Shown: piece after piece, positions 1 to 4,746 of the stretch
Position numbering within the stretch: the stretch's first letter is position 1
How the letters are laid out: every line of letters starts with the position of its first letter
Source: Calditrichota bacterium
GTDB taxonomy: Bacteria; Zhuqueibacterota; Zhuqueibacteria; Zhuqueibacterales; Geothermadaptataceae
Reading direction: 5' to 3'
DNA length: 7,437 nucleotides
Assembly (NCBI GenBank): GCA_008501545.1
Contig: QQUM01000561.1
Location: forward strand, 1-7,437
Notes under the pieces: model-generated
Databases searched by the model: none
The model's input: only the letters and a program-made list of their open reading frames with translations
What the model was told of the DNA's origin: nothing
Translations under genes and position numbers: made by a program

Positions 1-98
1 TGCACATACATTGAATCGCATATTTATTTACTGAATTCATATTTTGACTCAGCCCCCGTTTGCGGCAGTTTATTCATTCGTGAGAAAACGGAAATTTT

Positions 99-473
99 TC
101 ACTCAACAAATGTAAATTGCGATTCCAGCAGTACTTTGCGTGCGGAATCAAAATCACTCAATTTAACGAGAAAATGATCTGTATCAAACGTCGAAACGAC
201 AAAAATGCTGATGCCGGCCGCTACCAGAGGATCGGCAATCGATGCAAGAATACCAATCAACGAAAAATCGAGTTTTTGTGCAATCGTGAACAGACGCCAA
301 TCCCGTTCTGCCTGCACATCCGGTGGGATGTCTTTCTGCTCGCAGACGATTGACAATTCATCTTCAGTGCGTGTTATCGAATGAAATGTACCGCGGATTG
401 CCCACACTGGTACAGCTGCATTCGGGGCAAGCCGGCATATGCTATATTTATTTGGCTGTATTTTCAGTTGCAT
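99..473 (-). CDS. Small ACT-domain protein (COG3603 / CASTOR-like)
   Basis: A 124-residue protein that looks like a stand-alone ACT-type ligand-binding protein of the COG3603 group, related to the ACT modules of aspartate kinase and the CASTOR arginine sensors. The N-terminal half (about 1-60) has the family-like start with a CRL-x-PNA turn and a V-W-A-I-R-G segment. The C-terminal half (about 62-122) holds the ACT signature: an RLF-x-I tract, F-S-L-I-G-I-L near 70-76, then S-x-F-D-T-D-H-F-L-V near 93-102. No catalytic domain is fused, and the length is normal for the family, so it probably senses an amino acid in the cytoplasm; the ligand is unknown. The ATG at 473 is kept because the N-terminus fits the family, but no purine-rich ribosome binding site precedes it. 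It lies downstream of the lipoprotein gene on the same strand, separated by 158 bp that contain hairpins, so it is probably transcribed separately. Confidence 0.85.
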   Translation of the reverse strand: MQLKIQPNKYSICRLAPNAAVPVWAIRGTFHSITRTEDELSIVCEQKDIPPDVQAERDWRLFTIAQKLDFSLIGILASIADPLVAAGISIFVVSTFDTDHFLVKLSDFDSARKVLLESQFTFVE

Positions 474-501
474 GAGATTAGGCGGTTGTTGAATATTTGA
501 A

Positions 502-534
502 AACGCTGACAGGATTTCAAACCCTGTCAGCGTT
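502..534 (-). terminator. Perfect 12-bp stem-loop, terminator-like on the minus strand
   Basis: Arms 502-513 and 523-534 are perfectly complementary over 12 bp (core CGCTGACAGG) around a 9-nt loop. On the minus strand the stem is followed by a short T4 run and then AT-rich sequence, so it could end transcription from the 632-1480 lipoprotein before the ACT gene. The T-tract is short and the arm sequence looks like a dispersed-repeat type, so it may instead be an interspersed palindrome with no dedicated terminator role. Confidence 0.5.
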
Positions 535-572
535 CGGGACAGCGGTTGAAGATATAATTTGTGGAGGTGGGA

Positions 573-627
573 AGCAAGGCGAAATCCGGTGTGACTCCGA
601 AATTGAGATTGTGACTTCGCCTTTGCT
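573..627. repeat. Imperfect inverted repeat just after the lipoprotein gene
   Basis: AGCAAGGCGAA at 573-583 is complementary to TTCGCCTTTGCT at 616-627 with one bulged base, enclosing a 32-nt loop. A near-direct repeat GTGACTCCG / GTGACTTCG occurs at 591-599 and 611-619. It begins about 5 nt past the stop codon of the minus-strand lipoprotein gene, so it would form in the 3' end of that mRNA. It has no T-tract. It could stabilise the transcript or act with the 502-534 hairpin as a termination region. Confidence 0.45.
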
Positions 628-631
628 GAAA

Positions 632-1480
632 TTATTTGGATTGTGTTGATTGTGCTTTTGCGAGTTCTACTTCTGCCCAGACTTTCAGTTGCTCATTCAT
701 TGATCCATCTGGACGACCTGGCATTCCCCCACGGCCACCGCCCATGCGGCCGCCGCCACCACCACCCATCGGTCGGCCACCTCCCATTGGGCGCCCACTC
801 ATGCCGCCGGATCTGCGTCCCATCATTTGTTCACGGTCAACTTTCTGCGTTTCGAAGCCAATTCCGATTTTATCCCCCGCTTTTGCATTGATACCGATGC
901 CATCCATGTCTTCTCGGTTCAGTGGAATTTTTAATTCATAAACCAACAAACCTTCCTGTGAATTCAGTTTTGCCTGAAACCCGGTCGTTGTTCCCAACTT
1001 GACAACCTGCATGATTTCGTTGTCTTTGCCAATGATTTGCAGCTCGCTCCCTGCTTTCGGAAGCGCAGGTTGCTTGCCATCCGGACGCATCCCCGGTTGT
1101 GGATAGGATTGTCCGCCGGATTGCATTCCCGGCCGCTGCTCGAATTCCGGATGTGTACTCATGAATCCCAGGGGAAAACGTAAACCATAGTTTTTCTTTT
1201 TGCCGCCGGAACCGTCGAGCCATAGCGTAAAGCCGTTGGCTAAAATTTTACGAACGAGCTGCCGGTTGTTCGTGGCGATACTCAGGTATAAATCGTTCTC
1301 ATCGTTTAAAAGTCCGAGTGAAATTTGCTCTTTTTCAAGAAATATGGTTTGGCCATCCCAATCCGCCTGATCGCCATCTATGACGATGTCGTTTTGCCGG
1401 AAATCACTTTTGAGCTCCAGCTTGCTGCAACCAAGTAGAAAAGGCAGTATGAGCAACACTGGCAAATGAAAAGTTTTCAT
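632..1480 (-). CDS. Lipoprotein with CBM9/DOMON-like N-terminal domain and Gly/Met-rich tail
   Basis: A 282-residue lipoprotein of unknown specific function. From the ATG at 1480 the signal peptide ends in L-L-G-C, with C18 as the lipidated cysteine. The mature protein opens with I-V-I-D-G-D-x-A-D-W-D-G (about 33-43), the usual entry to CBM9-like or DOMON-like beta-sandwich domains, which bind sugars or heme in other proteins. Next come a strand L-Y-L-S-I-A (64-69), F-T-L-W-L-D-G-S-G-G (84-93), and a Gly/Pro/Met-rich insertion (about 106-142). More beta strands follow (to about 215), then a Gly/Met/Arg tail (about 221-259) with RPMGGG repeats. The protein ends with V-W-A-E-V-E-L-A, like the last strand of the sandwich, so the Gly-rich part looks like an insertion before that strand. 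The start at 1480 is chosen over the in-frame ATG at 1492 because GGAGAA (1485-1490) sits at good distance from it. It is divergent from the dipeptidase gene. Confidence 0.8.
   Translation of the reverse strand: MKTFHLPVLLILPFLLGCSKLELKSDFRQNDIVIDGDQADWDGQTIFLEKEQISLGLLNDENDLYLSIATNNRQLVRKILANGFTLWLDGSGGKKKNYGLRFPLGFMSTHPEFEQRPGMQSGGQSYPQPGMRPDGKQPALPKAGSELQIIGKDNEIMQVVKLGTTTGFQAKLNSQEGLLVYELKIPLNREDMDGIGINAKAGDKIGIGFETQKVDREQMMGRRSGGMSGRPMGGGRPMGGGGGGRMGGGRGGMPGRPDGSMNEQLKVWAEVELAKAQSTQSK
704..820 (-). repeat. Low-complexity Gly/Met/Arg codon repeat inside the lipoprotein gene
   Basis: This stretch encodes about 39 residues made almost only of Gly, Met, Arg, Pro and Ser, with RPMGGG occurring twice in tandem and related MGGGRGG and GRMGGG units. 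The DNA is strongly biased, C/G-rich on one strand, and is the most GC-rich patch of the window. It is likely a slippage-prone flexible segment. Met-rich Gly-rich segments can bind metal ions in other proteins, but nothing here proves this. Confidence 0.7.
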
Positions 1481-1484
1481 AAAG

Positions 1485-1490
1485 TTCTCC
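1485..1490 (-). promoter_or_regulatory. Ribosome binding site that selects the 1480 start
   Basis: GGAGAA on the minus strand overlaps the upstream in-frame ATG at 1492 and has its GGAG core 6 nt before the ATG at 1480. The 1492 codon has no Shine-Dalgarno sequence of its own, so the shorter protein, with a cleaner signal peptide, is preferred. Confidence 0.7.
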
Positions 1491-1492
1491 AT

Positions 1493-1748
1493 TTTTTGTA
1501 ATTTATATTCTCGTATTGGTCAATTTATAAAATCTCAGTGTATTATAATCTTGTTGATTGAATACTTCTCTGACTATATTAGACTCGTTTCTGATGCAGC
1601 AAGCACCTTGAAATGGGATTAAACCCGTATTGTTGGGATAAAGATGGCGATTGCATCCATAAAATATTAAACTTGTTTTATATTTCATTTTGCGATTCGC
1701 TTTGGAGTATCATGTAAGCAGCGAAACAGGCAAAATACGCTAAAATTT
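1493..1748. other. AT-rich divergent intergenic region
   Basis: About 255 bp lie between the divergent lipoprotein and dipeptidase genes. Both promoters should be here. The symmetric ATTATAAT at 1542-1549 reads as TATAAT on both strands, but I find no matching -35 box at normal spacing. A better plus-strand pair is TTGTTG (1551-1556) with TATATT (1575-1580), an 18-nt spacer, which would leave a leader of about 175 nt. No convincing ORF is present; the short open frames in the region are random in appearance. Confidence 0.4.
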
Positions 1749-1752
1749 GGAG
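1749..1752 (+). promoter_or_regulatory. Shine-Dalgarno sequence of the dipeptidase gene
   Basis: GGAG lies 4, 7 and 10 nt before three consecutive in-frame start codons (GTG 1757, ATG 1760, ATG 1763). The 7-nt spacing favours the ATG at 1760. All three give the same signal peptide apart from one or two residues. Confidence 0.65.
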
Positions 1753-1759
1753 AAATGTG

Positions 1760-2566
1760 ATGATGAGAAACAGTATCTTTTCGCCGAAAAATACTGGATT
1801 TGTGACTTGGAGTTGGTCTGTTTGTGCAGTTCTGGTCATCTTTTTGTCGACAAATTTAGGTTTAGCACAGGAAAAGGAAAATAAATTACAGGCTGCCTTT
1901 GTTAATGTGAAGGACGTTACACCATCCATCGTGCTTGATCTGCGTTATTTAAGCGAGCATAATTTTGTCGGGAAACGGATAAATGGCTATCATGTGGAGA
2001 AATGTATTTTAACTCGTGAAGCTGCCGTGGCATTGCGAAAGGTGCAAGGTGAGTTGGTGCCGTTCAACCTGTCTTTGAAAATCTATGATGCGTACCGGCC
2101 GCAACGGGCTGTCGACCACTTTGTGGAATGGGCAAAAAATCTGGCCGATACCAGTATGAAACGGGAGTTTTATCCAACGGTGGAAAAAAAGCATCTGTTT
2201 CGTGATGGCTATATCGCTTCAAAATCGAGCCACAGCCGCGGCAGTACGGTGGATTTAACGATTGTTTCTTTGCCCTTGAAACCGGAGGAAAAATATGCCA
2301 ATGGTGATAGCTTGTGCGAATGCACCCGACCGGCGGTACAACGTTTTGGTGATAACAGCCTTGATATGGGAACAGGCTACGATTGCTTTGACACGCTTTC
2401 CTGGACAGCGGACAGAAATTTGACGGAAAATCAACGGGCGAATCGTTTGCTGTTGAAGACGCTCATGGAAAAGCACGGATTTAAAAATTACAGCAAGGAA
2501 TGGTGGCATTTTACTTTGCAGGATGAACCTTTTCCCGATACGTACTTTGACTTTGTGATTGAGTGA
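1760..2566 (+). CDS. Secreted D-Ala-D-Ala dipeptidase (VanX/DdpX family, peptidase M15D)
   Basis: A 268-residue zinc dipeptidase expected to hydrolyse D-Ala-D-Ala to D-alanine. The N-terminus has a basic segment, a hydrophobic core (about 17-32) and a G-L-A/Q signal-peptidase site near 36, so it should act in the periplasm or outside the cell. Family landmarks are all present: Y-D-A-Y-R-P with the conserved Arg (R113, VanX R71 equivalent), S-S-H-S-R-G-x-x-x-D giving zinc ligands H158 and D165, the D-M-G-T-G-Y-D motif near 202-208, and E-W-W-H-F giving the catalytic Glu (E247) and third zinc ligand (H250). Length is somewhat above cytoplasmic VanX because of the signal peptide. No vanH, vanA or vanRS genes and no dipeptide transporter lie beside it, so glycopeptide resistance is not indicated. 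Scavenging of peptidoglycan-derived D-Ala-D-Ala is more likely, as for the periplasmic PcgL enzyme of Salmonella. Confidence 0.92.
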   Translation: MMRNSIFSPKNTGFVTWSWSVCAVLVIFLSTNLGLAQEKENKLQAAFVNVKDVTPSIVLDLRYLSEHNFVGKRINGYHVEKCILTREAAVALRKVQGELVPFNLSLKIYDAYRPQRAVDHFVEWAKNLADTSMKREFYPTVEKKHLFRDGYIASKSSHSRGSTVDLTIVSLPLKPEEKYANGDSLCECTRPAVQRFGDNSLDMGTGYDCFDTLSWTADRNLTENQRANRLLLKTLMEKHGFKNYSKEWWHFTLQDEPFPDTYFDFVIE

Positions 2567-2859
2567 GCTTCTGGCGGTTTTCGAAAGCCCTTCATTCGCT
2601 ATTGGCGCACAGGTTTCGCTTGCTTTAGAATTGATTCTTCCATAGTATGGCGAGTGGAGTGGCAGTTTTGATACGTGTGCAGGGTAGCTTTTGGGGCTGT
2701 AGACTGTAGACTGTAAGCGGTTGTCATCTATTTTCCACAGACTAAACACCTATAGCCTACAGCCTTATCATCCAACATTCATATTTTTAAACTTGACAAA
2801 CCATTTATGCTACGAAACAAACTTTTCAGTTTCAAATGAGTTAAAATAACAGGTGCAAA
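2567..2859. other. Intergenic spacer with repeat hairpin
   Basis: About 290 bp without a credible gene between the dipeptidase and radical SAM genes. It contains the heptamer inverted repeat at 2695-2764, then AT-rich sequence up to the start codon at 2860. An open frame crosses part of it on the minus strand, but it runs antisense through the dipeptidase and has no family resemblance. Confidence 0.6.
2695..2764. repeat. Heptamer repeat in inverted arms
   Basis: The left arm has three head-to-tail heptamers: CTGTAGA (2697-2703), CTGTAGA (2704-2710) and CTGTAAG (2711-2717). The right arm has CCTATAG (2749-2755) and CCTACAG (2756-2762), which are the same heptamer in reverse complement. The outer ends GGCTGTAG (2695-2702) and CTACAGCC (2757-2764) match perfectly, and the first 15 nt of each arm agree at 13 positions. 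The RNA could fold into an imperfect stem with a loop of about 40 nt. Confidence 0.7.
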
Positions 2860-3834
2860 ATGAGCAAATTAAAATACACTTTTGGTCCGGTGCCGTCGCG
2901 CCGGTTGGGTTATTCGCTGGGCGTCGATATCATTCCCATGAAGACATGCAATTTAAATTGTGTGTATTGCGAGTTGGGGCGGTCGACCGACATGACGATG
3001 ACTCTGAAAGAATACATTCCTGCTGACGTTATCCTTGCTGAGATCAAGCAGGTTATCGATTCGGGAGAACGCATCGATTATATCACATTTTCCGGTTCCG
3101 GCGAACCGACGCTGAATACGGCGATGGGTGATATGATTCGCGGCATTAAGGCTATGACAGATATTCCAGTGTCCGTACTCACCAACGGCACGTTGTTCTA
3201 CATGCCGGAAGTTCGTGAAATGCTCTATGACGCTGATTTGGTCATCCCTCCCCTGGATGCCGTCTCACGAGAAGCCTTTCGAAAGGTCGATCGACCCCAC
3301 GGCCACCTCGATATCGAACGCATCGTTGAAGGAATTATAACATTCCGGCATGAATACAAGGGCCCGATCTGGCTGGAAATCCTTTTTGTAAAGGACATCA
3401 ACGACTCCCCGCAAGAAGTGAAACTGCTTGCGGAAGTGGCAGAAAAAATTGACGCAGAACTCGTGCAGCTAAATACAATTGTGCGTCCGCCGGCGGAAAG
3501 CAATGTCGAGCCGCTGACGGAAGTCGAGCTGGAAGCAATTCGCACGCGGTTTCATTGCAAAACGGAGGTGATTGCGCATTTTAAGAGGGATGATGCCATG
3601 GCCCCTGATCTGAGTCATGAAGACAGGATTTATGATTTGATCATTCGCCGTCCGGTGACCTGTGACGAGCTCGTGGCCAGCCTGAGTCTTACATCGGAAA
3701 TCGTTGAGCACCATGTCGCGGAAATGCTTGATGCAGGTCGCATTATGACAAGTGAGTACAGTGGTGAGTTGTATTATACATCGCCACGGCAGAAGAATCG
3801 CCCGGTATTGGTGGAAAATGGGAAATCGCAGTAG
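2860..3834 (+). CDS. Radical SAM protein of the COG0731 (TYW1-like) family with C-terminal winged helix
   Basis: A 324-residue cytoplasmic Fe-S enzyme. The N-terminus has the family-typical F-G-P-V-P-S-R-R-L-G-x-S-L-G-V-D (8-23), followed by the radical SAM cluster motif C-x3-C-x2-C (C30, C34, C37) that binds a 4Fe-4S cluster and S-adenosylmethionine. S-G-S-G-E-P-T (78-84) is the SAM-contacting motif, and V-L-T-N-G-T (106-111) is a later barrel strand. COG0731 proteins are related to the archaeal and eukaryotic tRNA wybutosine enzyme TYW1, but the bacterial members have no settled substrate. Residues about 253-308 look like a winged-helix domain (D-x-I-Y-D-L-I-x-R-R-P-V-T, then a second helix and an L-Y-Y-T wing), suggesting nucleic-acid or protein contact. 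The ATG at 2860 has a modest AGGTG upstream at 2851-2855. No neighbour reveals the pathway. Confidence 0.88.
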   Translation: MSKLKYTFGPVPSRRLGYSLGVDIIPMKTCNLNCVYCELGRSTDMTMTLKEYIPADVILAEIKQVIDSGERIDYITFSGSGEPTLNTAMGDMIRGIKAMTDIPVSVLTNGTLFYMPEVREMLYDADLVIPPLDAVSREAFRKVDRPHGHLDIERIVEGIITFRHEYKGPIWLEILFVKDINDSPQEVKLLAEVAEKIDAELVQLNTIVRPPAESNVEPLTEVELEAIRTRFHCKTEVIAHFKRDDAMAPDLSHEDRIYDLIIRRPVTCDELVASLSLTSEIVEHHVAEMLDAGRIMTSEYSGELYYTSPRQKNRPVLVENGKSQ

Positions 3835-3906
3835 AAATGCTATTTGTCCATTCCAATACTATTTTACTCGTACTTTTTCATACCTAAGAATGTGCATCAT
3901 AAACAG

Positions 3907-3948
3907 GTCATTCCGGTTTCTGCGCTTCTCAGCAGAATACCGGAATCC
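3907..3948 (-). repeat. REP-like palindromic repeat, copy 1
   Basis: Starts GTCATTCCGG and ends CCGGAATCC on the plus strand. Arms 3910-3923 and 3932-3946 pair over 14 bp with a single bulge around an 8-nt loop. Read on the minus strand it has the same GGATTCCGG...CGGAATGAC layout as the copy at 6089-6122. Confidence 0.75.
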
Positions 3949-4008
3949 TCTGGTGCAGGCATAACACTTGATATTTCACAAGACTAAAACACATGTTGTT
4001 TTTCTGGG

Positions 4009-4046
4009 GGATGCCGGTATTGCAAAAAACGCAAATCGGCATGACG
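4009..4046 (+). repeat. REP-like palindromic repeat, copy 2
   Basis: Starts GGATGCCGG and ends CGGCATGACG. The arms ATGCCG (4011-4016) and CGGCAT (4037-4042) pair perfectly, as do TTGC (4020-4023) and GCAA (4031-4034), around a small A-rich loop. It is copy 1 in inverted orientation, with a T-to-G change in one arm and the compensating A-to-C change in the other. Confidence 0.7.
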
Positions 4047-4102
4047 CTTCAGTAAAACGTACTCACAAATTTAGCTGTGCCAGCATACGCGTTCCGGGTG
4101 AA

Positions 4103-4108
4103 AGGGAG
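4103..4108 (+). promoter_or_regulatory. Shine-Dalgarno sequence of the small lipoprotein gene
   Basis: AGGGAG ends 7 nt before the ATG at 4116. This decides against the in-frame GTG at 4077, which would put 13 extra residues in front of the signal peptide. Confidence 0.75.
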
Positions 4109-4115
4109 TAAAACC

Positions 4116-4481
4116 ATGAGAGTAAAAATATATCTTCTTCAAGCGCTCTTTGTTTGTCTTTTTATCGCATGTGAAAGTTCTACAGAACCTGAAATTTATG
4201 ATGTTCATGCTACGATTAAAACTTCAGAGACTTATGAATATCATACCGGTATTTCAGGTGATGAAGATGGTGCATCTATCAAAACGCAAGCAAAAAATTT
4301 TGAGATAAGCGACATTGTTCGGAATGCCGGTACAAAATATGAAGCCGTTTATCGGTACAAACCCAAAGCGGGATTCGTTGGTACAGATTATGTTGAACTT
4401 GAACTTAAAACAGGCTCAGATGGAGCAAGTCCACCCCAAAATATAAAATCTGTTAAAATATCAATAGAAGTTACGAAGTAA
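4116..4481 (+). CDS. Small lipoprotein with Ig-like/cadherin-like domain
   Basis: A 121-residue predicted lipoprotein. The signal peptide (1-18) is short and hydrophobic and ends F-I-A-C, so C19 would be lipidated; Phe at -3 is less usual, so a plain secreted or anchored form is possible. A short Ser/Thr/Glu linker follows. The rest (about 28-120) alternates short polar beta strands. It contains Y-K-P-K-A-G-F-V-G-T-D-Y near 80-91, much like the tail of bacterial Ig-like or cadherin-like repeats where a Y-x-P-x-x-G-F-x-G-T-D turn precedes the last strands. One domain only is present. The gene is visibly more AT-rich and uses more A/T-ending codons than its neighbours, and lies between two REP-like repeats and a motif-rich spacer, so recent acquisition is possible. 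No specific function can be named; binding or surface display is the general expectation. Confidence 0.72.
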   Translation: MRVKIYLLQALFVCLFIACESSTEPEIYDVHATIKTSETYEYHTGISGDEDGASIKTQAKNFEISDIVRNAGTKYEAVYRYKPKAGFVGTDYVELELKTGSDGASPPQNIKSVKISIEVTK

Positions 4482-4732
4482 GGCCATGTAAAAAACTCGC
4501 ACATCATGTAAATTTTACATTATTCTCCGCATTGTTCTCCTCCACATTTTTTTATTTTCCTGCCTAAATAAACCATCCTCTCCCAAAATGAAAATTTTGG
4601 TATACGAATTGACTATAACAGCGCTGTTTTCCTGATCGCGCATATTTTACATGCATGAACCGCATGATTAATCCGGGCTGGAATTCCTGTAGTGGAAATG
4701 GCGATGCGCGGTGGAGTGATTTCTGTTATTTG
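4482..4732. promoter_or_regulatory. Motif-rich leader of the membrane-protein gene
   Basis: About 250 bp without a gene but with several symmetric elements. CATGTAAA boxes occur at 4485-4492 and 4505-4512 and, inverted, at 4646-4653. The second is part of a 15-nt perfect palindrome (4506-4520). CCAAAAT (4583-4589) and ATTTTGG (4594-4600) form a hairpin with a GAAA loop. AACAGCGCTGTT (4617-4628) is a perfect 12-nt palindrome just after a TTGACT (4609-4614). These look like operator or leader signals for the 4747 gene, but no complete -35/-10 pair is found. Confidence 0.4.
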
Positions 4733-4738
4733 AAGGAG
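4733..4738 (+). promoter_or_regulatory. Shine-Dalgarno sequence of the membrane-protein gene
   Basis: AAGGAG sits 8 nt before the ATG at 4747 and is the strongest ribosome binding site in the window. It fixes the start of the membrane protein and suggests good translation. Confidence 0.8.
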
Positions 4739-4746
4739 AGAGTGAA

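Larger units (their letters stand above)
3835..4102. other. Intergenic region holding two REP-like hairpins
   Basis: About 270 bp between the radical SAM gene and the small lipoprotein gene. Two palindromic units in opposite orientation (3907-3948 and 4009-4046) fill much of it. A short open frame that overlaps the end of the radical SAM gene and runs to 3964 is an out-of-frame shadow. I find no clear promoter for the lipoprotein gene. Confidence 0.6.

Noticed and set aside
56..91. CCGTTT / AAACGG inverted repeat downstream of the ACT gene
   Set aside because: Only 6 bp with a loop of 24 nt and no T-tract on the minus strand; too weak to call a terminator.
1503..1688. A 61-codon minus-strand open frame in the divergent spacer
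   Set aside because: No ribosome binding site, odd amino-acid mix, no recognisable motif and AT-rich intergenic composition; probably chance.
1757..2566. Vancomycin-resistance gene interpretation of the VanX homologue
   Set aside because: No vanH, van ligase or vanRS genes are nearby and the protein has a secretion signal; the family also includes housekeeping and scavenging enzymes.
2255..2749. A 164-codon open frame antisense to the dipeptidase gene
   Set aside because: Most of it is the complement of a clear enzyme with intact catalytic motifs, and its translation resembles nothing known.
2793..2798. Perfect TTGACA hexamer upstream of the radical SAM gene
   Set aside because: No acceptable -10 sequence lies 16-18 nt downstream, so it cannot be called a promoter from sequence alone.
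3752..3964. A 70-codon plus-strand open frame overlapping the end of the radical SAM gene
   Set aside because: It is out of frame with the enzyme, has no ribosome binding site, and its second half is the REP-like palindrome.
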